From Streptomyces corallincola (GTDB taxonomy: Bacteria; Actinomycetota; Actinomycetes; Streptomycetales; Streptomycetaceae), in the NCBI RefSeq assembly GCF_019104725.1, contig NZ_JAHRXF010000003.1, positions 186,001 through 250,000 on the forward strand: a stretch of DNA of 64,000 nt, written 5' to 3'. Position numbers and translations under genes: made by a program. The stretch's first letter is position 1. Each line of letters begins with the position of its first letter. Positions 25,851 through 34,703 of the stretch are shown in pieces. The notes under the pieces were generated by a model that was not told the DNA's origin, ran no database searches, and saw only the letters and a list, made by a program, of their open reading frames with translations.

Positions 25851-27233
25851 TCAGAGCTTGGACCACGCCTCCGTCAGGGTCGCCCGCAGGATCTGCTCGA
25901 TCTCGTCGAAGGTCTCCTGGTGGGAGATCAGCGGCGGGGCGAGCTGGATCACCGGGTCGCCCCGGTCGTCGGCGCGGCAGTACAGGCCGTTCTCGAACAG
26001 GGCCTTGGAGAGGAAGCCGTACAGGACGCGCTCGGTCTCCTCCTCGTCGAACGACTCCTTGGTGGCCTTGTCCTTGACCAGCTCGATGCCGTAGAAGAAG
26101 CCGTTGCCGCGCACGTCGCCCACGATGGGCAGGTCGTGGAGCTTGCCGAGGGTGCCGAGGAAGGCGCTCTCGTTGTCCAGGACGTGCTGGTTGAGGTTCT
26201 CCCGCTCGAACAGGTCGAGGTTGGCGAGGCCCACGGCGGCGGAGACGGGGTGGCCGCCGAAGGTGTAGCCGTGCAGGAAGGTGTTGCCGCCCTGGTAGAA
26301 CGGCTCGGCGACCCGGTCGGAGACGATGCAGGCGCCGATGGGGGAGTAGCCGGAGGTCATGCCCTTGGCGCAGGTGATCATGTCCGGGACGTAGCCGAAC
26401 TTGTCGCAGGCGAACATCGTGCCGAGACGGCCGAAGGCGCAGATGACCTCGTCGGAGACGAGCAGCACGTCGTACTTGTCGCAGATCTCGCGGACCCGCT
26501 GGAAGTAGCCGGGCGGCGGCGGGAAGCAGCCGCCCGCGTTCTGCACCGGCTCCAGGAAGACGGCCGCGACGGTGTCCGGGCCCTCGAAGAGGATCTGCTG
26601 CTCGATCTGGTCGGCGGCCCAGCGGCCGAACCTCTCCGGGTCGTCACCGAAGATCGGCGCCCGGTAGATGTTGGTGTTCGGCACCTTGTGCGCGCCCGGC
26701 ACCAGCGGCTCGAACGGCGCCTTCAGCGCGGGCAGGCCGGTGATGGACAGGGCGCCCTGTGGGGTGCCGTGGTAGGCGACCGCGCGGGAGATCACCTTGT
26801 ACTTGGTGGGCTTGCCCCGGAGCTTGAAGTACTGCTTCGCCAGCTTCCAGGCGGTCTCCACCGCCTCGCCGCCACCGGTGGTGAAGAAGACCTTGTTGAG
26901 ATCGCCGGGCGCGTAGTCCGCGAGGCGCTCCGCCAGCTCGACAGCCTTCGGGTGGGCGTAGGACCAGACCGGGAAGAAGGCCAGCTCCTGGGCCTGCTTG
27001 AACGCGGTCTCGGCCAGCTCGACCCTGCCGTGCCCGGCCTGGACCACGAACAGCCCGGCCAGCCCGTCCAGATAGCGCTTGCCCTTGTCGTCGTACACGT
27101 AGGTGCCCTCGCCCCGGACGATGGTCGGGACGGGCGAGTTCTCGTACGAGGACATGCGGGTGAAGTGCATCCACAGGTGGTCGTACGCGGTGCGGCTGAG
27201 GTCCTTCTCGGTCACGGTTATCGGGTTCCCCAC
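25851..27233 (-). CDS. Class III aminotransferase (putrescine/polyamine type)
   Basis: PLP-dependent aminotransferase of 460 aa. Class III hallmarks are FFTTGGGEAVETAWKLAKQY, the Asp of LLVSDEVICAFGRLG, the PLP lysine in CAKGMTSGY (Lys290) and HGYTFGGHPVSAAVGLAN. Expected role: transamination of putrescine, GABA or a related omega-amine to the aldehyde, for the dehydrogenase at 28051. The GTG start lies inside the end of the Lrp gene (16-bp overlap), so it is translationally coupled to its presumed regulator. The exact amine substrate is inferred from context only. Confidence 0.88.
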   Translation of the reverse strand: MGNPITVTEKDLSRTAYDHLWMHFTRMSSYENSPVPTIVRGEGTYVYDDKGKRYLDGLAGLFVVQAGHGRVELAETAFKQAQELAFFPVWSYAHPKAVELAERLADYAPGDLNKVFFTTGGGEAVETAWKLAKQYFKLRGKPTKYKVISRAVAYHGTPQGALSITGLPALKAPFEPLVPGAHKVPNTNIYRAPIFGDDPERFGRWAADQIEQQILFEGPDTVAAVFLEPVQNAGGCFPPPPGYFQRVREICDKYDVLLVSDEVICAFGRLGTMFACDKFGYVPDMITCAKGMTSGYSPIGACIVSDRVAEPFYQGGNTFLHGYTFGGHPVSAAVGLANLDLFERENLNQHVLDNESAFLGTLGKLHDLPIVGDVRGNGFFYGIELVKDKATKESFDEEETERVLYGFLSKALFENGLYCRADDRGDPVIQLAPPLISHQETFDEIEQILRATLTEAWSKL

Positions 27234-27790
27234 ATGTAGGTCTGCTTCTTGAGCTTGAGATAGACGAAGCTCTCGGTGGAGCGCACGCCGGGCAGGGCCC
27301 GGATGCGTTTGTTGATGACGTCCAGCAGGTGGTCGTCGTCCTCGCAGACGATCTCGGCGAGGAGGTCGAACGAGCCCGCGGTCATCACCACGTACTCGAC
27401 ATCCGGCATGGCGGTCAGCGCGTCCGCGACCGTCTCCACGTCGCCCTCGACGTGCAGACCGACCATCGCCTGCCGCCGGAAACCCACGGTGAGCGGGTCG
27501 GTGACGGCGACGATCTGCATCACGCCCTGGTCGAGCAGCTTCTGTACGCGCTGGCGCACGGCCGCCTCCGACAGGCCGACGGCCTTGCCGATCGCGGCGT
27601 ACGGGCGGCGGCCGTCCTGCTGGAGCTGCTCGACGATGGCGAGGGAGACGGCGTCCAGGTGAGAGGTGCCGTTCCGGGGTTCGCGGGGCTCCCGTGCGGT
27701 GTCCTTGCGGGACGGGCGGGATTCCCGCCGGGACTCGCTGGCGGAGTCCTGCTGGTCTGCGCTTCGACTGGCCACCACCTCACTCTGCAC
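27218..27790 (-). CDS. Lrp/AsnC family regulator
   Basis: Regulator of about 190 aa. The N-terminal ~45 residues are polar and disordered. The AsnC helix-turn-helix is LDAVSLAIVEQLQQDGRRPYAAIGKAVGLSEAAVRQRVQKLLDQGVM, followed by an AsnC ligand-binding domain (VGLHVEGDVETVADAL ... GVRSTESFVYLKLKKQTYMWG). The protein at this position in S. coelicolor has been reported as EpuRI, a regulator of polyamine and ethanolamine use. The start is uncertain: GTG 27790 is used, with TTG 27811, GTG 27778 and GTG 27775 as alternatives. It is divergent from the aldehyde dehydrogenase at 28051. Confidence 0.88.
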   Translation of the reverse strand: MQSEVVASRSADQQDSASESRRESRPSRKDTAREPREPRNGTSHLDAVSLAIVEQLQQDGRRPYAAIGKAVGLSEAAVRQRVQKLLDQGVMQIVAVTDPLTVGFRRQAMVGLHVEGDVETVADALTAMPDVEYVVMTAGSFDLLAEIVCEDDDHLLDVINKRIRALPGVRSTESFVYLKLKKQTYMWGTR

Positions 27791-27823
27791 GACGTCTCGA
27801 CCGTTTCGCAAGGCCGCTTCGAT

Positions 27824-27861
27824 GAAATCCGTTGTTTACGAGACCGGTGCGTGCGGATTTC
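27824..27861. promoter_or_regulatory. Inverted repeat in lrp/aldehyde dehydrogenase intergenic region
   Basis: Perfect 8-bp arms GAAATCCG (27824-27831) and CGGATTTC (27854-27861) are separated by 22 bp. The left arm continues as TCCGTTGTT (27828-27836), a 9-mer repeated in inverse orientation upstream of the second aldehyde dehydrogenase (38408-38416). Candidate operator for the adjacent Lrp/AsnC regulator. Confidence 0.5.
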
Positions 27862-28050
27862 GCAGCGAGGGGCCCGGCGGGGGTGTTGAAAACGTGGGGG
27901 CGCCGATTAGGGTGGGTGTCTCAGTGTTCGGACAGCCGCCAGCAGGCCGTCCCACGCCCGGCGCGGCCCCACCCGGCCGACGCCGCACCCCGTACCCGGC
28001 GGGCCACGCCGGAGAGCACCACATCCGCGAACAGATTCAGGAGGCCGGCA

Positions 28051-29490
28051 GTGAGCACCGAGCTGCGTCGTCTGCGCAACTACATCGACGGTGAGTTCCG
28101 GGACGCCGCCGACGGGCGGACCACCGAGGTGGTCAACCCCGCCACCGGCGAGGCGTACGCGACCGCGCCGCTGTCCGGGCAGGCCGACGTGGACGCCGCG
28201 ATGGCCGCCGCGGCCCGCGCGTTCCCCGGCTGGCGGGACCGGACGCCCGCCGAGCGGCAGAAGGCGCTGCTGAAGATCGCCGACGCCTTCGAGGAGCGCG
28301 CCGAGGAGCTGATCGCCGCCGAGGTGGAGAACACGGGCAAGCCGATCGGGCTGACCCGCACCGAGGAGATCCCGCCGATGGTGGACCAGATCCGCTTCTT
28401 CGCGGGCGCGGCCCGGATGCTGGAGGGGCGCTCGGCGGGCGAGTACATGGAGGGCCTGACCTCCATCGTGCGCCGTGAGCCGGTCGGTGTCTGCGCGCAG
28501 GTCGCGCCGTGGAACTACCCGATGATGATGGCCGTCTGGAAGTTCGCCCCGGCGCTCGCCGCGGGCAACACCGTCGTCCTGAAGCCCTCGGACACCACCC
28601 CGGCCTCCACCGTCCTCATCGCCGAGATCATCGGCTCGGTCGTCCCCGAGGGCGTTTTCAACGTCGTCTGCGGCGACCGCGACACCGGCCGCATGATGGT
28701 CGAGCACGAGACCCCGGCGATGGCCTCCATCACCGGCTCGGTGCGGGCCGGTATGCAGGTCGCGGAGTCCGCGTCGAAGGACCTCAAGCGGGTCCACCTG
28801 GAGCTGGGCGGCAAGGCGCCGGTCGTGGTCTTCGAGGACACCGACATCGCCAAGGCCGTCGAGGACATCTCCGTGGCCGGTTTCTTCAACGCCGGGCAGG
28901 ACTGCACGGCCGCCACCCGCGTCCTCGTCCAGGAGTCCATCCACGACGAGTTCGTCGAGGCGCTCGCCAAGGCCGCCGCCGAGACGAAGACCGGGCACCC
29001 GGACGACGAGGACGTGCTCTACGGCCCCCTCAACAACCCCCACCAGCTCAAGCAGGTCACCGGCTTCATCGAGCGGCTCCCCGCGCACGCCAAGGTCGAG
29101 GCCGGTGGCCACCGCGTCGGTGAGACGGGTTACTTCTACGCCCCCACCGTCGTCTCCGGCCTCCGGCAGGACGACGAGATCATCCAGAACGAGGTCTTCG
29201 GCCCCGTGATCACCGTCCAGTCCTTCACCGACGAGGACGAGGCCCTCCGCTGGGCCAACGGCGTCGAGTACGCCCTCGCATCCTCGGTCTGGACCAAGGA
29301 CCACGCCCGCGCCATGCGCATGTCCAAGAACCTCGACTTCGGCTGCGTTTGGATCAACACCCACATCCCCCTCGTCGCGGAGATGCCCCACGGCGGCTTC
29401 AAGAAGTCCGGCTACGGCAAGGACCTCTCGGGCTACGGCTTCGAGGACTACACCCGGATCAAGCACGTGATGACGTCACTGGACGCCTGA
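28051..29490 (+). CDS. Gamma-aminobutyraldehyde dehydrogenase-like
   Basis: NAD(P)-dependent aldehyde dehydrogenase of 479 aa, complete. APWNYP, the general-base Glu251 in LELGGKAP, the nucleophile Cys285 in NAGQDCTAATR and EVFGPV are all present. The NAGQDCTAATR context is the PatD/gamma-aminobutyraldehyde dehydrogenase type, and the gene is divergent from an aminotransferase and Lrp pair. Expected reaction: 4-aminobutanal to GABA. GTG 28051 follows CAGGAGG; the open frame extends upstream but without conservation. A 21-bp terminator follows. Confidence 0.9.
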   Translation: MSTELRRLRNYIDGEFRDAADGRTTEVVNPATGEAYATAPLSGQADVDAAMAAAARAFPGWRDRTPAERQKALLKIADAFEERAEELIAAEVENTGKPIGLTRTEEIPPMVDQIRFFAGAARMLEGRSAGEYMEGLTSIVRREPVGVCAQVAPWNYPMMMAVWKFAPALAAGNTVVLKPSDTTPASTVLIAEIIGSVVPEGVFNVVCGDRDTGRMMVEHETPAMASITGSVRAGMQVAESASKDLKRVHLELGGKAPVVVFEDTDIAKAVEDISVAGFFNAGQDCTAATRVLVQESIHDEFVEALAKAAAETKTGHPDDEDVLYGPLNNPHQLKQVTGFIERLPAHAKVEAGGHRVGETGYFYAPTVVSGLRQDDEIIQNEVFGPVITVQSFTDEDEALRWANGVEYALASSVWTKDHARAMRMSKNLDFGCVWINTHIPLVAEMPHGGFKKSGYGKDLSGYGFEDYTRIKHVMTSLDA

Positions 29491-29531
29491 GACACCCCCT
29501 CGGCGGGGCGCTCGGGTCCCGACCCCGAGCC

Positions 29532-29582
29532 GGAAGCGCCGGGCCGCACGCGGAGTTCCCTCGCGTGCGGCCCGGCGCTTCC
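29532..29582. terminator. Bidirectional terminator, 21-bp perfect stem
   Basis: Arm 29532-29552 is the exact complement of 29562-29582, with a 9-nt loop. It separates the aldehyde dehydrogenase (plus) from the carbohydrate ABC operon (minus), which converge here. Confidence 0.9.
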
Positions 29583-29596
29583 GCGTGGTGCGGCGG

Positions 29597-30466
29597 TCAT
29601 TTCAGGCCGCTCGTCATCACACCCCGGATGTAGTGCTTCTGGAGCAGCAGGAAGAGCAGGAGGACCGGGAGGGTGCTCAGGACCAGGGCGGACATGATGA
29701 CGGGGGTGGTGCGGGTCGGGTCCAGGTGGTCCTGGAGGAGCTGGATGCCGACCGGGAGGGTCATGACGGACGGGTTGGCGGTGGAGATCAGCAGGGCCCA
29801 GATGTACTCGTTCCAGGCGTCCACGAAGGTCAGCAGGCCCAGGGTGAGGAGGACGGGCCTGGTCTGGGGGAGGACGACGCGCCACCAGAGGGCGAACTCA
29901 CCGGCGCCGTCGATGCGGGCCGCCTCCAGGACCTCGTCCGGGATGGAGAGCATGAACTGCCGGGTGAGGAAGACACCGAAGCCGTTGACGAGGAAGGGCA
30001 CGGCGAGGGCGGCGATGCCGGTGGTCAGGCCCGCGCCGCCGCGTCCGAGGGCGTCGTTGCCGCCCGCCAGTGGCCAGTGCACCAGGATCAGGAAGTGCGG
30101 GACGAAGAACAGGAACGGCGGGAACATCATGGTCGCCAGGACCAGCCGGAAGACGAAATCCCGTCCGGGAAAGCGGAGTTTGGCCAGCGCGTAGCCCGCC
30201 AGCGACGAGGTCAGCAGCACCGAGCAGGTGATCGCCGCCGTGACGACCACGCTGTTGCGGAACAGCAGCGGCAGGTTCAACTGGCTGATCGCGGCACGGT
30301 AGTTGGACAGGTCGAAGGCCGAGGGAAGGAAGCGGTACGGCAGCGTGCCCGCCTCACCGGGCCCCTTGAACGACGTCATCACCATGTCCAGGAACGGCAC
30401 CATCGTCAGCACCGCGCCGACCGCCACCACCAGGTAGGACACCCACGGCACACCCCGGCCCCTCAC
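29597..30466 (-). CDS. Carbohydrate-type ABC transporter permease (MalG-like)
   Basis: Permease of 289 aa with six membrane segments and the EAA loop LEAARIDGAGEFALWWRVVLPQT. The N-terminal VPFLDMVMTSFKGPGEAG and the NEYIWALLI block fit the MalG/CUT1 inner half. Its GTG overlaps the stop of the partner permease by 4 bp (GTGA). It is the last gene of an operon GNAT - binding protein - permease 1 - permease 2. No dedicated ATPase is encoded; streptomycete CUT1 importers commonly share the MsiK ATPase. Confidence 0.92.
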   Translation of the reverse strand: MRGRGVPWVSYLVVAVGAVLTMVPFLDMVMTSFKGPGEAGTLPYRFLPSAFDLSNYRAAISQLNLPLLFRNSVVVTAAITCSVLLTSSLAGYALAKLRFPGRDFVFRLVLATMMFPPFLFFVPHFLILVHWPLAGGNDALGRGGAGLTTGIAALAVPFLVNGFGVFLTRQFMLSIPDEVLEAARIDGAGEFALWWRVVLPQTRPVLLTLGLLTFVDAWNEYIWALLISTANPSVMTLPVGIQLLQDHLDPTRTTPVIMSALVLSTLPVLLLFLLLQKHYIRGVMTSGLK

Positions 30467-31449
30467 GCCTCCTCCCCCTTCCGCCGGAACACCCACAACT
30501 GCGCCAGCGTCACCAGGAGTACGACCACGAACAGCACGAACGCCGCCGCGCTCGCCGTACCCCAGTCGCCGTAGGAGAACGCCCGCCGGTACATCTCCAG
30601 CGCGGCCACGTTGGTCGCGTCGCCCGGACCGCCCTTGGTCATCACGGTGATCAGCGCGAACGACTGGAGCCCGGTGAGGAACTGGGTGACGCACACGAAC
30701 AGCAGCGACGGCCGCAGCAGGGGCAGCGTGATGCGCCAGAAGACGGTCGCCTGCCCGGCGCCGTCCAGCGAGGCGGCCTCGTAGTACGACTCCGGGATCG
30801 ACTTCAGGCCCGCCGTCAGCACCAGGATCGCCGAACCCAGCGACGCCCACGCCTGGACCACGACCACCGACGGCAGCGCCGTGTCCGGGTCGGCCAGGAA
30901 CGCCACCGAACCCGCCCCGGCCGCGTTCAGCACGCCGTTGACCAGGCCGCCCGGCTCGTACATGTACTTCCACACATTGCCGACGGCCACCACCGTCGTC
31001 ACGATCGGCAGGAAGTACAGCGTCCGCCACAGCCCCTGGAACCGCAGCCGCTCGATGCAGGACGCCACCAGCACCGACCCGCCGAGCGCCAGCGCCACCG
31101 TGCCCAGCGCGAACAGCAGCGTGTTGGTCAGCACCGGCACCAGGAACGTCGAACCGGCCGCGAACAGCGCCGCGAAATTGTCCAGCCCGACCGGCTCGAT
31201 GCCGCTCAGCGCGAACCCCGACCAGTGCGACAGCGACAACAGCACCGCGAACCCCAGCGGCAGCACCAGGAACACCGCGAAGAACAGCAGCACCGGGGAG
31301 AGGAACAGGTACGCGACGACCGTCCGGCGGCGCCGGGTCCGCGGCGGCCCGTCCGCAGCCCCGCTCACCGGCCGCGCGCGCCGCTCCCGGCCCGCCCGCT
31401 CCGGCCCCGCCCGCTCCGGCCCTGCCCGCTCCGGTACGAGGGTGCTCAC
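30463..31449 (-). CDS. Carbohydrate-type ABC transporter permease (MalF-like)
   Basis: Permease of 328 aa. The N-terminus is a charged cytoplasmic stretch with repeated ERAGP units (encoded by 15-bp direct repeats, 31395-31440). Six membrane segments follow from about residue 45, with the EAA loop YEAASLDGAGQATVFWRITLPLL. It is the partner of the MalG-like permease, with GTGA overlaps at both ends of the gene. GTG 31452 is an alternative start. Confidence 0.92.
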   Translation of the reverse strand: MSTLVPERAGPERAGPERAGRERRARPVSGAADGPPRTRRRRTVVAYLFLSPVLLFFAVFLVLPLGFAVLLSLSHWSGFALSGIEPVGLDNFAALFAAGSTFLVPVLTNTLLFALGTVALALGGSVLVASCIERLRFQGLWRTLYFLPIVTTVVAVGNVWKYMYEPGGLVNGVLNAAGAGSVAFLADPDTALPSVVVVQAWASLGSAILVLTAGLKSIPESYYEAASLDGAGQATVFWRITLPLLRPSLLFVCVTQFLTGLQSFALITVMTKGGPGDATNVAALEMYRRAFSYGDWGTASAAAFVLFVVVLLVTLAQLWVFRRKGEEA

Positions 31450-32855
31450 CACGACCGCGCCACCTCCTGGTCCACCTGGCGGCGCACGGTGCGCAGCGCC
31501 TCGTCCACCGAACGACGGCCCGTCCACAGCTCCTCGATGCCCTTGCGGAGCAGCGACTTGGCCCGCTGCGCACCCGGCACGTTCGGCTCCGGCACCGCGT
31601 AGGCCAGCGCCTCCAGGAACGGACGCAGATTCGGGTCCGCGTCCGCGCCGAGCAGCACCCGCATGTCGTCGGCCCGGCCGGTGAGCGAACCGAGGGACGC
31701 CTGGAGGACGCTCATCCGGGTCGCCGCACCAACCGCTTTGTGAGAAGCGCCGGTTGACGCACCCGTACCGCTTCCCACGCCCACCTTCTCCGCGTTCAGC
31801 CAGCGCAGGAACTCCCACGCCTCCCGCTGGTGCGGCCCGGCCGCGTTCACGCCCAGCAGGAACCCGGTGCACAGCGTCCCCGGCCGCCCGCCCGCCTCCG
31901 GCACCGGCACCGGGGCCACCCCGACGTCCCGGTAGGCCGCGCCCATCCGGGACGTGAGGCTCCCCGTCCACCAGCCCGCACCGATCACCATCGCCACCCG
32001 GCCCGCCGGGAACGCCTGGTACATGTTGATGCCGGGCACGCTCGCGCCCCGGTCCACCAGCCGCCGTTCCAGCGCGAACACCGCCCGCCCGGCCGCCGAG
32101 TCGATCGCCGTGCCCCGCCCGTCCGCCGCGACGAACGCGCCCCCGGCCGAGGCGAGCAGCGCGAGGGTCTGCCCGACGGTGGTCGAGTCGTCGTACGTGG
32201 ACAGCCCGAACCCCTGCACCAGCGTGTTGCCGTACCCGTCCCGCCGGGTGGTGCGGTACGCCGCCTCCTCCAACTCCAGCCAGGTGCGCGGCGGTTGATC
32301 GATACCGGCCTCGCGCAGCAGGCGCCGGTTGTAGTAGAGGGCGTACGTCTGCAACTCGGTCGGGTAGCCGTGGACCACGCCGCCCGCCGACGCGGCACCG
32401 ACCGCCGCCGTGCCGTAGCCGCGCCGGATCTCCGCCGCGTGCTCCGGGGGAGCGGGGGCCAGCACGCCGGAGCGGACGAGCTGGCCGGTCCACAGGCAGT
32501 ACGGGTGTACCAGGTCGGCGCCCTGCCCGGCCGCCTGCCGGACCATGAGCGTGGTCAGCAGATCGTCGAACTCCACTGCCGTGGTGCGGACCTTGACCCG
32601 GTCGTGGGTCGCGTTCCACTCGTCCACCGGGCCGCGCAGCGCCTCCTTCGACTCGCCGCCGCCGTAGTGCGAGAGGAGGGTGAGGACGACGGGATCACCG
32701 GGGCGGCCGGTGCCCCGGCCGGGAGCCGCGCAGCCCGCGCCGAGCAGCGAGGCGGGCAGGGCGGCGGCCAGGGCGCGGGAGAAACGGCGACGGCTCGGCC
32801 CCGTGCCGCCCGCACCGCCCGTCGCCGTACCCGCGCCGCGTCCGTCCGGCGTCAC
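31446..32855 (-). CDS. ABC transporter substrate-binding lipoprotein (sugar type)
   Basis: Extracytoplasmic binding protein of 469 aa. The N-terminus has SRRRFSRALAAALPASLLGAGC: a twin-arginine motif followed by a lipobox with Cys42, so export is probably by Tat and the protein is lipid-anchored. The mature part has family-1 features (VVLTLLSHYGG, DEWNATHDRVKV, ALYYNRRLLREAGIDQPPRTWLELEEAA). The ligand is not deducible. GTG 32855 overlaps the GNAT stop by 4 bp. Confidence 0.9.
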   Translation of the reverse strand: MTPDGRGAGTATGGAGGTGPSRRRFSRALAAALPASLLGAGCAAPGRGTGRPGDPVVLTLLSHYGGGESKEALRGPVDEWNATHDRVKVRTTAVEFDDLLTTLMVRQAAGQGADLVHPYCLWTGQLVRSGVLAPAPPEHAAEIRRGYGTAAVGAASAGGVVHGYPTELQTYALYYNRRLLREAGIDQPPRTWLELEEAAYRTTRRDGYGNTLVQGFGLSTYDDSTTVGQTLALLASAGGAFVAADGRGTAIDSAAGRAVFALERRLVDRGASVPGINMYQAFPAGRVAMVIGAGWWTGSLTSRMGAAYRDVGVAPVPVPEAGGRPGTLCTGFLLGVNAAGPHQREAWEFLRWLNAEKVGVGSGTGASTGASHKAVGAATRMSVLQASLGSLTGRADDMRVLLGADADPNLRPFLEALAYAVPEPNVPGAQRAKSLLRKGIEELWTGRRSVDEALRTVRRQVDQEVARSW

Positions 32856-33856
32856 CGGCCCGCCTCCCGCCGCAGCACCGTGAACACCCGCGTCGTACGG
32901 AACCCGGCCGCCCGGTACAGCCGGCCCGCCGGGGAGTGCTCGCCGGTCCACAGGAACCACGCCGAGTGCGCCCCGCGCGCCCGCATCCGCTCCAGCACCA
33001 GATGCAGCAGCACCTTCCCGAGCCCCGCCCCGCGCGCCTCCTCCACCACCCCGAACGGCCCGAACCGCTCCACCGCCGACTCGTACGCCCCGTGCATCGC
33101 CCACCCCAGCAGCCGCCCGCCCGGATCGCGCACGACCACGATCCGGTCCAGCGGGGCGCCCGCCACCAGGCACTCCCGCACCGCCCGCGCCCAGTCCCGG
33201 TTGAACCGGTCACCGGCGAGCGCGACCAGCTCCACGAGGTCGTCGTCGGCGGGAGTGCTGAACTCGTAGCCCTCGGAGGTCAGTCGGGCCAGGCGTTCCG
33301 TCACCTCGGGCGGCATCCGGTGGCCCACCAGCGTGCGGTCCATCGCCGCCGCCTCGTACAGCGGCACGAAGCCCAGCGAGGCGAGGAGCCCGGCGGCCTC
33401 CGGGTACGCCTTCGTATCGAGGCCGGGGAGTACGTAGTTGGGGGTGTACGACGCGAAGTCCACGCGGGTGCGGCCCTGTTGGGCAAGCCAGTCGAGGGAC
33501 TCGGTCAGCAGCCGTCGGCCCAGGCCGCGTCCGCGCGCGGCGGGATCGACGAAGAAGAAGGGAATCCAGCCCTGTTCGGGCTCCGGATCGGTGCCGTACA
33601 GCGGGGTCAGGCGGCGCACCGCGTGGGCCGCGCCCACGATCCTGCCGTCCTCGACCGCGACCCGCAGTCCCGCCGGGTCGAAGTTCGCGTCCAGCAGGAC
33701 CAGTGAGCGGAAGCGGTCGGCGGCGAGCGGGTCGGCGGGCGCGGCCCGCCGCCAGGCCGCCAGCAGCGGCGGCCCGTCACCGGCGCGGAACCCGCGCGTC
33801 CCGGTGCGCGGCCCCGTGTCGCGCCGTGCGTCGGGCCGCGTGCTGGGCAGGGTCAT
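32852..33856 (-). CDS. Tandem-GNAT acetyltransferase heading a sugar ABC operon
   Basis: Protein of 334 aa with two GNAT folds. The first (about 20-180) has the acetyl-CoA motif VDPAARGRGLGRRLL; the second (about 195-332) has VEEARGAGLGKVLLHLVLERM and YRAAGFRTTR. Both pyrophosphate-binding R/Q-x-x-G-x-G/A motifs look usable. It is the first gene of the importer operon (4-bp overlap), so it may acetylate the imported compound, for example an aminosugar; this is inference. Mycothiol synthase is also a tandem GNAT, but this protein lacks obvious similarity beyond the fold. Confidence 0.85.
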   Translation of the reverse strand: MTLPSTRPDARRDTGPRTGTRGFRAGDGPPLLAAWRRAAPADPLAADRFRSLVLLDANFDPAGLRVAVEDGRIVGAAHAVRRLTPLYGTDPEPEQGWIPFFFVDPAARGRGLGRRLLTESLDWLAQQGRTRVDFASYTPNYVLPGLDTKAYPEAAGLLASLGFVPLYEAAAMDRTLVGHRMPPEVTERLARLTSEGYEFSTPADDDLVELVALAGDRFNRDWARAVRECLVAGAPLDRIVVVRDPGGRLLGWAMHGAYESAVERFGPFGVVEEARGAGLGKVLLHLVLERMRARGAHSAWFLWTGEHSPAGRLYRAAGFRTTRVFTVLRREAGR

Positions 33857-33952
33857 CGGCGGGCTCGTCCTTCCGTTCGCGGTGGCTGGAAATGTACGGG
33901 CCCGTCCCGGAAGTACGGGGATGCGAAACGCCGAAGCGGTCTACGATCTGGC

Positions 33953-34627
33953 ATGCCCTTCGACGATGCGCCCGCCGAGTCCCTGGCCGCGCGCCTGCAC
34001 CGCCTGATCGGTGCCGAGGAGGCCGAGAAGTCGCTGCGGAGCTACTTCGGGATCGGGGGCGAGGCGTACACGGGCAGCTGGTTCGAGTCCCTCGCGGGCG
34101 GCGGCGACCGTGCGGACACCGCGAACGTGGTGACCGCCGAGGACCTGATCGCGGTGCAGACGCTGTCGGTCACCGTGCCGGTGCGGGTCGCGGTCGATCT
34201 CCTGGAGGGGGACCTGGGGCGGCTGATGTCCGAGCAGCTCGCGCGCATCCCGGTCGGGGTGGACATGGCCGACGCGGCGGCAGCCGAGCTGGCCGAGGGC
34301 TCGGCCGCGCACACGGCCTGGACACTGCTGCGCTCGCGTCCCGAGGTCGGCTGGGTCATCGCCGGAAAGCTGATGGCCCGCAAGCGCCCGCGCCTGCTGC
34401 CCGTCTACGACAACGTCGTGAAGTGCGCGCTGGGCCGCCCGCGGGACTTCTGGCTCGGTCTGCACGCGGCCCTGCGGGCGGAAGACGGCGCGCTGCACCG
34501 GGAGTTGACGGCGCTGGGGAGGCGGGCCGGTGTCCCCGGCGACGTCAGCGCGCTCCGGGTGTGCGACGTGGTCGTCTGGACGGGCCACCACGAGCGGCAC
34601 CGCGCGAAGAACTGCGCCGGAGGCTGA
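33953..34627 (+). CDS. Conserved hypothetical protein (DUF6308-like)
   Basis: Cytoplasmic protein of 224 aa, no signal or membrane segment. The C-terminal block VGWVIAGKLMARKRPRLLPVYDNVVKCALGRPRDFW, ending in SALRVCDVVVWTGHHERH, is the part I associate with the DUF6308 family. The K-L-x-A-R-K-R-P-R-L-x-P-V-Y-D segment loosely recalls helix-hairpin DNA-glycosylase folds, but no catalytic site is evident. It is divergent from the GNAT gene, with 96 bp between them. Function unknown. Confidence 0.7.
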   Translation: MPFDDAPAESLAARLHRLIGAEEAEKSLRSYFGIGGEAYTGSWFESLAGGGDRADTANVVTAEDLIAVQTLSVTVPVRVAVDLLEGDLGRLMSEQLARIPVGVDMADAAAAELAEGSAAHTAWTLLRSRPEVGWVIAGKLMARKRPRLLPVYDNVVKCALGRPRDFWLGLHAALRAEDGALHRELTALGRRAGVPGDVSALRVCDVVVWTGHHERHRAKNCAGG

Positions 34628-34703
34628 CCCGCGCCCCCGCGCCCGCGCCCCCGCGCCCCCGCGCCCGCGCCCCCCTGCCCCCGCGCCCCACGCCCCCCCC
34701 CGC
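34628..34703 (+). repeat. C-rich low-complexity tract
   Basis: Irregular CGCGCCCC-type units with runs up to C9, almost no A/T for 70 bp, between two convergent gene ends. The minus strand would be G-quadruplex-prone. Length polymorphism between strains is likely. Confidence 0.7.

Noticed and set aside
33953..34627. DNA glycosylase assignment for the DUF6308-like protein
   Set aside because: A K-L-x-A-R-K-R-P patch faintly recalls helix-hairpin folds but there is no catalytic Asp/Lys pattern.
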